Of a DNA stretch of 64,000 bases, positions 17,401-25,196 are shown piece after piece; position 1 is the stretch's first letter; the number at the start of each line of letters is the position of its first letter. Made by a program: the position numbers and the translations under genes. The stretch comes from Janthinobacterium sp. 344. GTDB taxonomy: Bacteria > Pseudomonadota > Gammaproteobacteria > Burkholderiales > Burkholderiaceae_D. The notes below the pieces were generated by a model. The model saw nothing but the letters and a program-made list of their open reading frames with translations, made no database searches and was not told the DNA's origin. The stretch is from the NCBI RefSeq assembly GCF_900112025.1, contig NZ_FOKL01000001.1, positions 213,648-277,647 on the forward strand. Reading direction: 5' to 3'.

Positions 17401-20103
17401 GCCCACGTTGGCCGTGGCCTTGTTGGCCGTCTTGGTGACGCGCACGTTCGGTCCCGGCACCGTCACCCTGGCCATGTTCGGCAAGTCGTTCGCCACTTCC
17501 GTCGAGGTGGTGGCGATGATGCTGGTGACGGAGGAGATATTGCTGCCCGGCTGGGTGTACGACAGGTTGAAGCTGAATGTCTGCCCCGATGCCAGGGTCA
17601 CGGGCAAGCCCGTGAAGGTGACGAATCCCGTGCCTGCGTTGTAGCTGCCGCTCACGCCGGTGACGGAGACGCCCGCCAGGCCCGTGGCCAGTTGCAGGCT
17701 GTACGTCACGCCTTCGGCCGCGCCCGGCCCCTGGTTGGCGTAGGTGACCACGCCAGCGATGATATCGCCCGCGTTCGAGGTGCCGGGGAAACCGTTCAAG
17801 GTGGTGGTGACGTCGACCAGCGGCTTGCTGACGACGGTCGTCGTCTGGCAGGCGGCCGGCGCGAGGCAGCTGGCGCCATTGCCGCCCGACGGCAGCACGC
17901 TGTTGATGAAGTTGCCCGCCGCCGTGGGGCTGGCGCTGATGCTGACCTGGGCGCTGGCGCCCGCTGCCAGGCCGGCCGGCACCGTGCACGTGAGCGTATT
18001 GCCGGCCAGCGCCGCGCAGGTGGTGGGAGCCGTGGGCGTGACGACGATGGCGGCCAGGTTGGCGGGCAAGGTATCGGTCAGGGTCAATGCGGCCGTGGTG
18101 GCGCCCGTGCCACTGTTCGCGGCGCCCAGGGTCCATTGCAGCGTGTCGCCCACGGTGGCGGCCGCCTTGTCGACGCTTTTCTGCACGCGCACCAGGGGGC
18201 TGACGACGCCCAGCGGGTCGCTGTCGACATTATTCGCCGGCACGGGATCGAGCGTGGTGCTGCCGGCCGTGGTGGTGATCGTCAGGCTGCCGCTGGCGGG
18301 CAGGTTGAAGGTGGCGCTGCAATTGATGCGCGAGCCGGGAATGAAGGGCGCGGCAGGCACGTTGCAGCTGGGCGTGGTACCGGCCGGCAAGCCGCTCATC
18401 ACGCAGGTGGGCACGGCCGCGTTGTCGGGGCCGTTATTCGTGCACACGCCCGTGACAGTGATGGCGCTGCCCGCATTGTAGGGGCCGGGCGGCACGGTGG
18501 TAACGGCTTGCATGTCCGCCTGCAGGCGGCGGTTGCTGATGGTGCACGCAACGGGCGCGTCCGGCATGGTGAGATTGCCCGATGCGGCCGCGCCGCTGGC
18601 GATGACGGCGGCCGTATCCGTGCGCACGCAACTGTAGCTGCTCTGGTACTGCGCCAGCGCGGTGCCCGTGCCCGCGCTTTCCGCGAACGTCGCCACGTTA
18701 CCCACGCGCACCACGGCGCTGGCCGTGGCGCCATTGCCGCCCTGCGCGCCAGGCGTGCCGTTGGCGTTCATGATGAACAGGCCGGCGTCGCTGACGGGCG
18801 CCAGCGCCTTGGTCACCGTCAAGGTATTCGTCCTGACGGTGGCCGTGGTGCTGCTGCTGTTGTTGCTCAGGTCGCTATCCGTCTCGTTCGGCGAGACGGT
18901 GACATTCGCCGTGTTGACGATGCTGGCCGCGTCGCCGGGCGTGGCCGTGATGGTCACTGTCAGATACGCGCCGCTGGTGGGGTCGCTGACGGCGGCATTC
19001 AAGGGCAAGGCGCCCATGGTGATGGTCACGCTGTTGCTGCCGGCCCCCGAGGTTTTCGTGCCGCACGAGGCCGTGCCGCTGGCGGCGCACGTCCAGCTGA
19101 CATTGCTCAGGGTGGCGGGCAGCACGTCGCTGAAGGTGGCGCCCGTGCTGACGGCCGGTCCCCGGTTCCACACCTTCATGGTGTAGCTGAAGGGCTTGCC
19201 AACGGAAAACGTGGCAGGTCCGACCTTGCCCACGGCCAGGTCGGTCTTGGCGTTGGTGCAACTGGTATAGGAACTGGCCTGGCCGGGATCGCGCAACTGG
19301 GAAGCGGGAATGATTTCCGTGACATTGTCGGGACGCGTCCAGCGCATGTGCAAATAATTGATGCCGCCGACGTTATTCCACAGGACGCGGGCCAGATAAC
19401 AGCCCCCTGGTGTGGCGCTATTGAAATTGCCGGCCAGATTCTGGAAATCCGTTTCATTATTCGAATATTCGGCCACGCTGCCGACGGCCACGTTATACAC
19501 GGCGCCGCGGTAATTGGTCGAATACTGGGTGGAAAAATCGACTTTCACGTCATCGTCGTGCGCCACGCTGAACTTATAGTTGCCCGCTTGCGGAAATACC
19601 ACCAGCGTGTACATCGCGCGGCCCATGATCCACGCGCGGCAGGCAGGCGACGTCTGCTGCGTATCGAGGTTGCATAGCTGGCCCGGAGCGGCAGACGAGC
19701 CATTGGCCCAGTCCAGCTGGGCCGAGCTCCCCGTGCGCGCCGCGTTGGCGCCGGGATTGGCGGCCAGCGCCATCAGGCTGGCCAGCCTGGCCGTGCTGCC
19801 GGCGTCGAAGCCATTGTTGTAATTGGGCGTGAGCGGATTGGCCGGCACGCGGTCGATACCGCGGTAATCCTCCCAGAGCACCTGCGCGCTGGCGGGCGCC
19901 GCGGCGCCCAGCAAGATGGCGGCCAGCGCCAGCAGCGGCGTGCGGCGGGCATGCGTGACGCCGGCGGAAAAACGGGACGCGCCGACAAGGTCGGTCACAA
20001 GGCGGATGGCACGGCGGGCAATGGCGGCAACAGGCGGACGCGGGGCGGGCGAGACGGAGTTCTGGCGGCCGGCATGCACCGTACCCTGTGATTTTTTTGT
20101 CAT
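8422..20103 (-). CDS. Giant secreted DUF11-type repeat protein (3893 residues)
   Basis: The signal peptide has an unusually long n-region (about 54 residues) before the hydrophobic core LLALAAILLGAAAPASAQ. Residues about 75-270 form an N-terminal domain with PA14-like character (GNYKFSVAHDDDVKVDFS). Next come one DUF11 module, a Spa/prealbumin-like stretch and another degenerate module, then 20 regular modules at about residues 636-3168. The tail holds further DUF11-like domains (ISKSVNKAQAEIGDSLQYTI), an SdrD/CnaB-like domain (GKVFVDCNNNHVQDEEELGIPGVRLYMEDG cut short here; residues about 3725-3800) and a Pro/Ala-rich end. There is no LPxTG or PEP-CTERM signal. It is the first gene of the operon with the Ig-barrel and OmpA-type genes, which suggests an adhesin or surface fibre. 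The ATG at 20103 has no strong ribosome site; GAGG lies about 20 bases upstream. Confidence 0.85.
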   Translation of the reverse strand: MTKKSQGTVHAGRQNSVSPAPRPPVAAIARRAIRLVTDLVGASRFSAGVTHARRTPLLALAAILLGAAAPASAQVLWEDYRGIDRVPANPLTPNYNNGFDAGSTARLASLMALAANPGANAARTGSSAQLDWANGSSAAPGQLCNLDTQQTSPACRAWIMGRAMYTLVVFPQAGNYKFSVAHDDDVKVDFSTQYSTNYRGAVYNVAVGSVAEYSNNETDFQNLAGNFNSATPGGCYLARVLWNNVGGINYLHMRWTRPDNVTEIIPASQLRDPGQASSYTSCTNAKTDLAVGKVGPATFSVGKPFSYTMKVWNRGPAVSTGATFSDVLPATLSNVSWTCAASGTASCGTKTSGAGSNSVTITMGALPLNAAVSDPTSGAYLTVTITATPGDAASIVNTANVTVSPNETDSDLSNNSSSTTATVRTNTLTVTKALAPVSDAGLFIMNANGTPGAQGGNGATASAVVRVGNVATFAESAGTGTALAQYQSSYSCVRTDTAAVIASGAAASGNLTMPDAPVACTISNRRLQADMQAVTTVPPGPYNAGSAITVTGVCTNNGPDNAAVPTCVMSGLPAGTTPSCNVPAAPFIPGSRINCSATFNLPASGSLTITTTAGSTTLDPVPANNVDSDPLGVVSPLVRVQKSVDKAAATVGDTLQWTLGAANSGTGATTAALTLTDTLPANLAAIVVTPTAPTTCAALAGNTLTCTVPAGLAAGASAQVSISASPTAAGNFINSVLPSGGNGASCLAPAACQTTTVVSKPLVDVTTTLNGFPGTSNAGDIIAGVVTYANQGPGAAEGVTYSLQLATGLAGVSVTGVSGSYNAGTGFVTFTGLPVTLASGQTFSFNLSYTQPGSNISSVTSIIATTSTEVANDLPNMARVTVPGPNVRVTKTANKATANVGEDITWTITASNTGNIANQGIVSLADLLPPNLVVTSVVAAPGVTCPPLASWVASSTQTCTVAAGQLAAVNGSRTVTITAHATAGGSLSNRIMPGGPDNPACSSASVCQTTSTITSPTVAVKKTVDHATVNIGATLSWSVTATNSGDGATTAPITLTDTLPANLVGLNVALVGGATCAVPVGNILSCTVPAGLAANGGVAGFTVTAQPAAAGTYANSVVPSGPDNPACATPADCATTSTVTSPSVAVTKSVDKATVNLGDTITWTLKARNNGSGPTNAVITLTDSLPANVGALQILPVAPVSCGVPAGTTLTCSVPAGLAANAEASVVVKAVANAPGTVANSLLPSGPDNPVCATPGACQTTTTVTSPNVAVKKSVDKATVNVGETITWTLSVSNSGTGASTGSVTLSDTLPAGLTNVVISPQSPATCAPLAGATLTCSVPAGLAAGASARIFVSATATLAGAAVNSVVPGGPDNPACALPGDCGTTTTVVKLLVDVTTTLNNFPPNTLAGDSISGIVTYANVGPGPAEGVTYTLQLTPGLANVALTGAVGSYNPATGLVTLSGLPVTLANGQSTSFNVSYTQPADNLSMVTSTIATTSVEVANDLPNTAMATVPGPIIRVTKLADKATANVGETVTWTITATNTGSLANLGVVTLTDILPANVTVLSVTPGAGVTCPPLASWLANSAQACTIAPGQLAAVNGSRSITISATGTAGGSLGNKVLPSGPDNPACAQAASCQTTTTILSPQVAVRKTVDKSNINVGDALTWTIAVANTGTGATRGVITLTDTLPANLTVWQVLPASPATCAVPNGNQLVCSIPAGMAAGATLNILVKGVANAAGAFVNSVVPSGPDNPACLQAGDCSTTSTAVKLLVDVTTTLNGFPGSTHAGDNIGGTVTFSNIGPGAAEGVSYSVQLAPGLAGVTFNGVTGSYNAGTGLATFTGVPATLAPGQGFSFQLGYIQPASNLSTVVSRIATTSTEVANDQPNVATVTMPGSIIRVSKTANKAIANVGEEIIWTITASNTGSLANQGAVVLTDLLPPNIVITAVTPDSGVTCPPLASWVANSQQSCSVAIGQLAAGNGQRQIVLTGKASAGGTLANQLMPSGPDNPACFQASTCQTSTTITSPALALKKTVDKTALNIGDSLGWTITLANTGTGASTAVATITDTLPAGLANLVVTPAAPVTCAPLAGNVLTCSVPAGLAAGSAATLQVTARAVAAGTLANSVSVSGPDTPVCLQAGDCGTTSTVSSPLLTASKTVDKTVASVGDTLTWTLTLRNTGTGPSTAIATLGDTLPAGLANVLVTPVAPATCAVPAGNVVTCSVPAGLAAGASAGVKLSATATLSGSLVNALVPGGPDNPACAVPGDCQTTTVVSTLLVDVTTTLNGFPASSNAGDAIRGVVTFANSGPGVADNVSYSLQLETGLAGVSLSAISGAPGISGAYNSGTGLFVLSGLPTTLISGQSASFNLFYTQPASNSSRITSVVGTSSTEIVNDLPNTATTNLPGPVIRVSKTVDKTNAAVGDLLSWTITAVNTGNLPNQNPVVISDVLPANIVIVSVTPDAGVACPPAASWAPGSVQACTVAAGQLAAGNGSRKVVVTGRGSLGGKLSNRVVPAGGDNPACDTASACQATTTLVAPQVTVRKSVDKSSASVGDLLTWTITASNTGTGATRSAIVLTDNLPAGVSGAQVLSTQLATCAPVAGNIVTCSVTAGLAPGGQAQVVLRATVSAAGVLQNTVLPAGPDNPVCVQAADCTTSTTAIKLLVDVTTTLNGFPGTTNAGDQINGIVTFSNIGPGTAENVTYSLKLAQGLMGVTLSGAAGSYDAVSGMLTLQGLPSSLAPNEVHSFGLSYIQPASNVSTIVSIIATSSTEVANDLPNTATVTMPGPVIRVSKSTSTVNANVGDSIVWTITAVNSGGVANAGIVTLADLLPANISVLAVSADAGVTCPPLASWVANSVQSCRIAVGQLAAGNGARSVRVTATGTVEGILSNRVMPSGPDNPACAQASSCESGVVLTGPKVAVKKIANRASANVGDTVAWTITASNTGSGPTRAVMTLVDTLPAGLTNVVVTPLRATCAPVAGNVLTCSVPAGLIGNGGEASVEVSATVTQAGSARNSVVPSGPDAPLCLAPADCQTTTNVTSPSVMVKKVADKASASIGDTVSWTITATNSGSGASTAAIVLTDELAASLTDIAVTPAAPTVCAPLAANKLVCTVPAGLAPNAVAAVSVSAKVAASGSLSNTIVPTGTDLPRCAQASDCTAVTEVANPAIGAALGVGKVTQLSAKVFNVPYTVVVRNVGKGTASNVQALDSLRAAFPEPVACRIVTPPAAPAIAGSRQLAVNPGFTGGCGGGDLRLFGGDAALAEGELTVVTFTVQITVPETSAPQYNNSVFASALGGNVANAGGSISVPPAPGAGAIAANPAYTPPAGSLVFDASNNGGGHAGAAATAAEVAALAEKADPNRNGNASETVGGVPFTGEDTPTPVVLLRQVVDVIKAVSAQQQVDASKFEISYTVQAANRYPAGYPTSTMVQVAENLKAVFPTATSVTFKPGSLAVTARPAGATACVANEDFNGVTVFGLLNGKGDLQPQESCNIVFTVLVDFGSVAAIPTVPQLNQVYASTMPGTEAGGRNVGHSYSGGDGGNTPVAPVSVLALASSSDTLLLPATPGATPPSFTPVVFNTTDKPMLLISKSVNKAQAEIGDSLQYTIEVKNTGVATAFGVSVLDKLPAGFRYIDGTTTRNNVVQPDPSGKPGPQLSFKLESLAPNASASFRYRLRVGVGSLQGDGVNRAQATTTSGPPSNEARAKVKVMGGVFTTDACVAGKVFVDCNNNHVQDEEELGIPGVRLYMEDGTNFTTDVEGKYSYCGITPNSHVIKVDGATLPRASRMMEASNRNLGDPHSLFLDTKNGELLRADFIEGSCSNPVLEQVKARRAQGEVRSVEREGRGPGLSFSSQPASAPAQATDSANQPVVAPRAPAAVPSKAPAAGGSHAQ
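10600..18197 (-). repeat. Tandem array of 20 DUF11-type modules in B-C-A super-repeats
   Basis: Twenty modules of about 125 residues fall into three classes. Class A starts KSVDKA-x-VGDTxxWT and has paired Cys near its middle and end (VPAGLA; PDNPACxxxxxC). Class B starts LVDVTTTLNGFP and has no Cys. Class C starts RVTKTANKA and contains GVTCPPLASW plus PDNPAC. The order from the N-terminus is A, BC-AAA, BC-A, BC-AA, BC-A, BC-AA. Class A and C modules each have four Cys, about 60 in all, which suggests two disulfides per module. DNA similarity between units makes unequal recombination likely. Confidence 0.85.
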
Positions 20104-20732
20104 GTTGTTCGCTATGAAATGTTCCTCTGCAAGGCGCAGATCGATATTAAAATGTCATTAAATTGACACAATTATATGGACAAGTAACAGTTCAAGCGTA
20201 CGTGACGGCGGCTTTTTTTGCTTCCAACAAAGAAATTAAATTTATTCGTTGATATTTCGCAACACATTCCTTTAATTAACATGCTGATCAAGTCGACATT
20301 CTCGATTGATGCCTATACTGATCGACTCAACTGATTATTTAAATTATCAATTACATAATCATGAGAAACTATCAAATACATAGTTTGTTTTCCAAATGCA
20401 ATTATTAATTCTGATTGTCACTGATTATTTCAAGGCGCCACCGCTATTACATCCACAATAAAATATTAATCAAAAGATATTGATAATATTTCTCTCGCCA
20501 GATTTTCTTTCTTTTCAATAGTCAATACCAATTTTCATTTCCAGACGCCGCTTTCACTGCTGAGTTAGGCATCGCCGTACCCGACTGGTCTTGTTTTGCA
20601 GGCAGCTTGCCGGCGCAACAATCCACGGCGGCGCGAACAGGGCTGGCCCCTGGCCCGCCCGATCGCTTACCATTGGCACATTGCCCACCGCGCCATCACT
20701 GCCTGCCCATGCCCTTCCAGCAATCCTCATCG
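20104..20732. other. AT-rich upstream region of the DUF11 operon
   Basis: About 420 bases (roughly 20130-20550) are strikingly AT-rich compared with the high-GC surroundings and hold no credible gene. A perfect TATAAT on the minus strand at 20171-20176 is a -10 candidate for the giant gene, about 70 bases before its ATG, though no good -35 element sits at the right distance. Several A/T tracts and inverted TGATTA-type elements occur. This is the kind of region bound by H-NS-like silencers, which is inference. Confidence 0.5.
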
Positions 20733-21497
20733 ATGCCGACTCCCCGCCGCCGCGCCCTGCTCGCTTGCGCCTGTGCCTGCGGCTGGCTGGCGGCCTGTTC
20801 GCCATTCGCCCCGCCGCCCGCCGCGCTGGCGCCAGTGCCGGCCACGCAGGCGGGCGCGATGCCGGCGCCCGCGTGGCAGCAGCCTGGCATGCGCCTGCTG
20901 CAGATCGACCCGCAAGCGTCCCTGCTGACCATTACCGTGCGCCGCGGCGGCGCGCTGGCGCGCCTGGGCCACGACCACGTGATCGCCAGCCGCACGCTGC
21001 AAGGCGTGGTGGCGCCCGCGCCGGGGCGCGCCGCCTTCCGGTTCCGGCTGGACGAGATGAGTGTGGATGAGGACGGCCTGCGCCAGGCGACAGGCCTGAC
21101 GACCACGCCGTCGGCCGACGCCATCGCCGGCACGCGCCAGAACATGCTGGTGCGCGTGCTCGACGCGGAACGTTATCCGTGGGTGCGCGTCGACGCCCGG
21201 CGCATCGACGCCCGGCGCATTGGCGACAGCGAGGCGCTTGACGCCGACATCACCGTGCACGGCGTGACGCGCGCGGTGCAGGTGCCCGTGCGCATCGAGG
21301 CAGGCGCCGACGGCGGCAGCCTGCAGGCCAGCGGCACCCTGCTGTTGAAGCAGAGCGATTTCGGCATCGTGCCGTTCGCCATCCTGGGCGGCGCCATGGC
21401 CGTGCAGGACCAGATGGAACTGGCCTTCCGCATCACGGCCAGGCGCGAGGCCGGCGCGATCAGCGCGCCAGGATCAGGCGCAAGCCCAGGGCGATGA
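20733..21497 (+). CDS. YceI-like domain lipoprotein
   Basis: About 254 residues from the ATG at 20733, chosen because it gives a compact lipoprotein signal peptide ending in LAAC; an in-frame ATG at 20709 adds eight residues. Neither start has a clear ribosome site. The mature part resembles YceI/lipocalin-like proteins: LLTITVRRGGALARLGHDHVI, DADITVHGVTRAVQVPV and LKQSDFGIVPFAILGGAMAVQDQMEL match the usual strand pattern. YceI folds bind isoprenoid or other lipids in a barrel; the ligand here is unknown. The 3' end overlaps the convergent LysE gene by 38 bases. It stands alone on its strand, so no operon partner informs its role. Confidence 0.8.
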   Translation: MPTPRRRALLACACACGWLAACSPFAPPPAALAPVPATQAGAMPAPAWQQPGMRLLQIDPQASLLTITVRRGGALARLGHDHVIASRTLQGVVAPAPGRAAFRFRLDEMSVDEDGLRQATGLTTTPSADAIAGTRQNMLVRVLDAERYPWVRVDARRIDARRIGDSEALDADITVHGVTRAVQVPVRIEAGADGGSLQASGTLLLKQSDFGIVPFAILGGAMAVQDQMELAFRITARREAGAISAPGSGASPGR

Positions 21498-22089
21498 AGA
21501 TGCTGCCGGCCACGCGGTCGAGCCACAGGCCGGCGCGCGGGCGGCCGTTCAGCCAGGCGCCGACGGCGCCGGAAAAGTAGCCAAGCAAGCCGAACAGCAC
21601 ACACGCCTGCGCCGTGAACACCAGGCCCAGCTGCGCCGTCTGCCAGCTGGCATTGCCCTGTCCCGCGACGATGAACTGCGGCAGGAACGAGAGGAAGAAC
21701 AGCACGACTTTCGGATTGATACTGTTGGCAAACAGGCCCTTGCCGAACAGGCGCAGCAGCGATTCATCGGGCAAGGCCGCCGCGCCATCGACTTTCGCGC
21801 CGCCCCGGCTGCGGATGGCGCCGATGCCCAGCCACACCAGGTACAGGCCGCCGGCCACTTTCAGGGCCGTAAACGCCGTGGGCGAGGCGGCCAGCAGCGC
21901 CGATACGCCGATGGTCGCCAGCACGGTGTGCGTGAGGCAGCCGAGGGCGCAGCCCAGGCCGAACGCCATGCCCTGGCGCCGCCCGCGCGACATGCCCACG
22001 CCCAGCACCATCAGGTTATCGGGGCCGGGGCTGGCGGTGATGAGAACGGCGGCGGCCAGGAAGGCCAGGAACTGGTCGGGACTGAGCAT
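21460..22089 (-). CDS. LysE/RhtB-family amino-acid or metabolite exporter
   Basis: A 209-residue inner-membrane protein with about six hydrophobic segments. The family signature ITASPGPDNLMVLGVGMSRG lies near residues 17-36, and GLGCALGCLTHTVLA and GLYLVWLGIGAIRS follow as expected. The ATG at 22089 (MLSPDQFLAFLAA) fits the family start. Members export lysine, homoserine lactone, threonine or similar small molecules; the substrate cannot be told from sequence. The gene is convergent with the YceI-like gene and divergent from the hybrid kinase gene, with 173 bases between their starts. Confidence 0.92.
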   Translation of the reverse strand: MLSPDQFLAFLAAAVLITASPGPDNLMVLGVGMSRGRRQGMAFGLGCALGCLTHTVLATIGVSALLAASPTAFTALKVAGGLYLVWLGIGAIRSRGGAKVDGAAALPDESLLRLFGKGLFANSINPKVVLFFLSFLPQFIVAGQGNASWQTAQLGLVFTAQACVLFGLLGYFSGAVGAWLNGRPRAGLWLDRVAGSIFIALGLRLILAR

Positions 22090-22262
22090 AATGACTCGCA
22101 GGCAAAAGGCGACATGATACCGGAGCCCGGCCGCCGGCCTGGCCGCGGCATGTCCGTTGCCGACGAAATTGCGCGTGCGCCACCAAGAGTCGATTAAAAT
22201 GGGCACTCCACAGCACAGGGCGTTGCCGCCACTCCCACGCGCGACCATCACCATACTCACCG

Positions 22263-25196
22263 ATGCCAGCCCACCCGTCCCCATCCCGCCACCGCGCCTC
22301 CAGCTTCCGCGCCAGCGCCTGGCTGTACGGGTGGCTGTTCGTGCTGGGCCTGCTGGGCCTGGCTGGTACGGTGCAGGCACAAGCGCCAGGCCAGTCCCAG
22401 CTCCAGCTCCAGCCGCTGCCATTGACGACGCAAGGCATCCACACCCTGGGCCACGGCGCGCGCCTGTTTCTCGCCAGCGACGCTACCGCGCCCGCCGATG
22501 CCGCCGCCCTGCCCGCCTGGCTGGCGCAGCAGCGCCCGGCCGCCGAAGTCGACCTGTTCGGCGGCGCCTACTGGATGCTGGCGCAGGTGCGCAACGACAC
22601 GCGCGAGACGGCCTGGGTCATCGATCCGAACGATACCCTGATCGACCTGGTCGACATCCACGTCTACGGTCCCGGCGAGCACGACGCCCCCCAGACCCTG
22701 CTGACGGGCTACCAGCGCCCGCACGAGTATTTGCTGCACTACGGCAAGAACGTGCAGCTGCGGCCGGGCGCCACGTATGCCATCCTGATCCGTTTTTCCA
22801 GCCCGTACTACGCGCGCGCGCCCATGTTCGGCGTCAAGACGCAGCAGGCTTACCGCAAGCTGGTCGGCAAGGAAAATTTCCTCATGGTCGCCTCGATCGG
22901 CGCCCTGCTGGCGCTGGGCCTGTTCAATTTCTTCATCTTTTCCATCACCCTGGAAAAGGCCTCGGCATATTACGCGCTGTACGTGCTGACGTATGGCCTG
23001 GCCTGGGCCATGACCTTCCATGTGTTCGCCGACCTGTTCGACTGGCACCTGCTGCAGCTGCATTACGTGCCGTTTTTCCTGCTGCCCGTCTTCAGCACCC
23101 TGTTTTACATGCATTTCCTGCACCTGCGCGACTATTCGCCCCTGCTGTACCGCATCAGCAAGGTCAACCTCGTGCTGCCGCTGCTGCTGCTGCCCAGCTG
23201 CTACTTCGCCATGCAGTATGCGCACGCGCTGGCCACCATCGCCATCACCATCTGGATGCTGCTGGCGCTCACCTGCGGCATCGTCGTCTGGTGCCGCGGC
23301 TACCAGCCGGCGCGCTTCTTCGTGCTGGCGTTTGTCGCGCTGATGCTGCCCGGCTTCCTGATCCTGCCCGCCAACCTGGGCCTGATGCCGGCCATGGTCG
23401 ACAACGCCCAGCTGGTGACTCTGCTGGGCGGCACCTTCGACGGCCTGCTGCTGGCGTTTGCCCTGGCCGACCAGATCCGTCTGCTGCGCAACAACCTGGA
23501 GCAGCGCGTGCGCGAGCGCACGCTGGCGCTGACCCTCAGCAACGACGCCCTGCTGACAGCCAAGGAGCATGCGGAAGTGGTCAGCCGCCACCGCATCGAC
23601 TTTTTGTCGGCCATGAGCCACGACATCCGCACGCCGCTGGCCGGCGTCATCGGCATGCTGAAATTCGCCCTGCGCGACCAGTCCATACGGGGCCGTACGC
23701 AGGAGTACCTGCGCATCGGCCTGCATAATGGCGAGTCGCTGCTGACCATCCTCAACGACATCCTCGACTTTTCCAAGATCGACGCGGGCAAGCTGAGCCT
23801 GGAAACGCTGGACTTCGACCTGCTGGCCCTGATCGGCGACGCGGCCGGCATCGTGCAGGGCCAGGCCGACGCCAAGAGCCTGCTGCTGCGCCGCGAACTG
23901 GCGCTGGACCTGCCCCGCTACGTGCGCGCCGATCCCACGCGCCTGCGGCAAATCCTCATCAACCTGCTGGGGAACGCGCTGAAATTCACGGCGAACGGCG
24001 AGGTGCTGCTGGAAGTGCGGCGCGCCCGCTCGGCGCCGCGCCGCGACGGCCGCGTGCAGATCGACTTCATCATCAGCGACACGGGCCCCGGCATCGATGC
24101 CGACACCTTGCCGCGCCTGTTCCAGAAATTCGAGCAGGCCGACCATTCCACCACGCGCCGCTACGGCGGCACGGGCCTGGGCCTGGCCATCTGCAAGGAA
24201 CTGGTCGAGCTGATGGGCGGGAGCATCGGCGTGGAAAGCCGGGTCGGCATCGGCTCGCGCTTTCATTTCAGCCTGCCGCTGCTGGAAGGCAACGCGCCGC
24301 CGGCCGATGCGCGCCTGGCGCCGCGCCATGCGCGCCACGCCTGCCGCCTGCGCATCCTGTGCGCCGAAGACGTGCGCACCAACCAGATCATCATCGGCAC
24401 CCTGCTCGAAAGCATGGGCCATGCCGTGACCATCGTCGAGAACGGCGAGGAAGCGCTGCGGGCGCTGGGCAGCGACGCCTACGACTGCGTGCTGATGGAT
24501 GGCCGCATGCCGCTGATGGATGGCGAACAGGCCGCGCGCCTGGTGCGCGACGGCGGCAACGCGCAATTCCCCATTCCCGACGCGCATATCCCCATCATCG
24601 CCCTGACAGCCAACGCCAGCGAACATGACCGCCAGCGCTACCTGGCGGCCGGCATGGACGACTTCCTCAGCAAGCCGGTCGACGAGGCGCTGCTGTTTGA
24701 AAAAATCGACGCCATCATCGACCTGCTGCTGGCGCGCGGCCAGGCGCTGCCGCCGGCGTTGCCGGCCTCCACCGACGACGATGCGCTGGCGCGCCAGTTC
24801 GGCCTCGATGGCGCCAGCGCGGCGCCGGCCGCCGAACCATCCGCGCCGGCCGATCCCATGACCACGGCCGTGCATATCCTGCCGCTGGCGGGCCTGTCGC
24901 CGCAGCACCTGCAGCGCATCGCCCAAGCCTTTTTGCTGGAGGCGCCACGGCGCCTGGACCTGGCCTGCCACGCCGTGCGCAATGGCAATGCCAGCGCGGC
25001 GGCGGCCGCCTTCCACGCCTTGAAAGGCAGCGCGGGCTACCTGAGCCGGCCTACCCTGCACAGCCTGTGCCACCAGATGGAAACGCTGGCCTCGAATGGC
25101 CGGCTCGATGAGGTGGAACAGTACCTGCCGCAGATCCGTGCGGCGCTGGACGCGGCGCGGCAGGACCTGGAAGCGCACTCGGGCAGCATGTCCTAA
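22263..25196 (+). CDS. 7TMR-DISM hybrid sensor histidine kinase with receiver and Hpt domains
   Basis: 977 residues. A signal peptide or first membrane segment (residues about 20-40) leads to a periplasmic 7TMR-DISMED2-like domain (about 45-205: [27 protein letters not shown]). A seven-helix membrane block covers about 215-405, followed by a short coiled coil ([16 protein letters not shown]). The kinase core has His453 in SHDIRTPL and an ATPase region with N, G1 and G2 boxes ([29 protein letters not shown]). The receiver domain has Asp746 in VLMDGRMP, and the C-terminal Hpt domain has His918 in [11 protein letters not shown]. It therefore contains all steps of an internal phosphorelay except the final response regulator. 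7TMR-DISM domains are thought to sense carbohydrates or small ligands. No output regulator adjoins it. Confidence 0.93.
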   Translation: MPAHPSPSRHRASSFRASAWLYGWLFVLGLLGLAGTVQAQAPGQSQLQLQPLPLTTQGIHTLGHGARLFLASDATAPADAAALPAWLAQQRPAAEVDLFGGAYWMLAQVRNDTRETAWVIDPNDTLIDLVDIHVYGPGEHDAPQTLLTGYQRPHEYLLHYGKNVQLRPGATYAILIRFSSPYYARAPMFGVKTQQAYRKLVGKENFLMVASIGALLALGLFNFFIFSITLEKASAYYALYVLTYGLAWAMTFHVFADLFDWHLLQLHYVPFFLLPVFSTLFYMHFLHLRDYSPLLYRISKVNLVLPLLLLPSCYFAMQYAHALATIAITIWMLLALTCGIVVWCRGYQPARFFVLAFVALMLPGFLILPANLGLMPAMVDNAQLVTLLGGTFDGLLLAFALADQIRLLRNNLEQRVRERTLALTLSNDALLTAKEHAEVVSRHRIDFLSAMSHDIRTPLAGVIGMLKFALRDQSIRGRTQEYLRIGLHNGESLLTILNDILDFSKIDAGKLSLETLDFDLLALIGDAAGIVQGQADAKSLLLRRELALDLPRYVRADPTRLRQILINLLGNALKFTANGEVLLEVRRARSAPRRDGRVQIDFIISDTGPGIDADTLPRLFQKFEQADHSTTRRYGGTGLGLAICKELVELMGGSIGVESRVGIGSRFHFSLPLLEGNAPPADARLAPRHARHACRLRILCAEDVRTNQIIIGTLLESMGHAVTIVENGEEALRALGSDAYDCVLMDGRMPLMDGEQAARLVRDGGNAQFPIPDAHIPIIALTANASEHDRQRYLAAGMDDFLSKPVDEALLFEKIDAIIDLLLARGQALPPALPASTDDDALARQFGLDGASAAPAAEPSAPADPMTTAVHILPLAGLSPQHLQRIAQAFLLEAPRRLDLACHAVRNGNASAAAAAFHALKGSAGYLSRPTLHSLCHQMETLASNGRLDEVEQYLPQIRAALDAARQDLEAHSGSMS

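Noticed and set aside
10600-18197. Regular repeats considered as a CRISPR array
   Set aside because: Units are about 380 bases, coding, and diverged; there are no short identical repeats with unique spacers.
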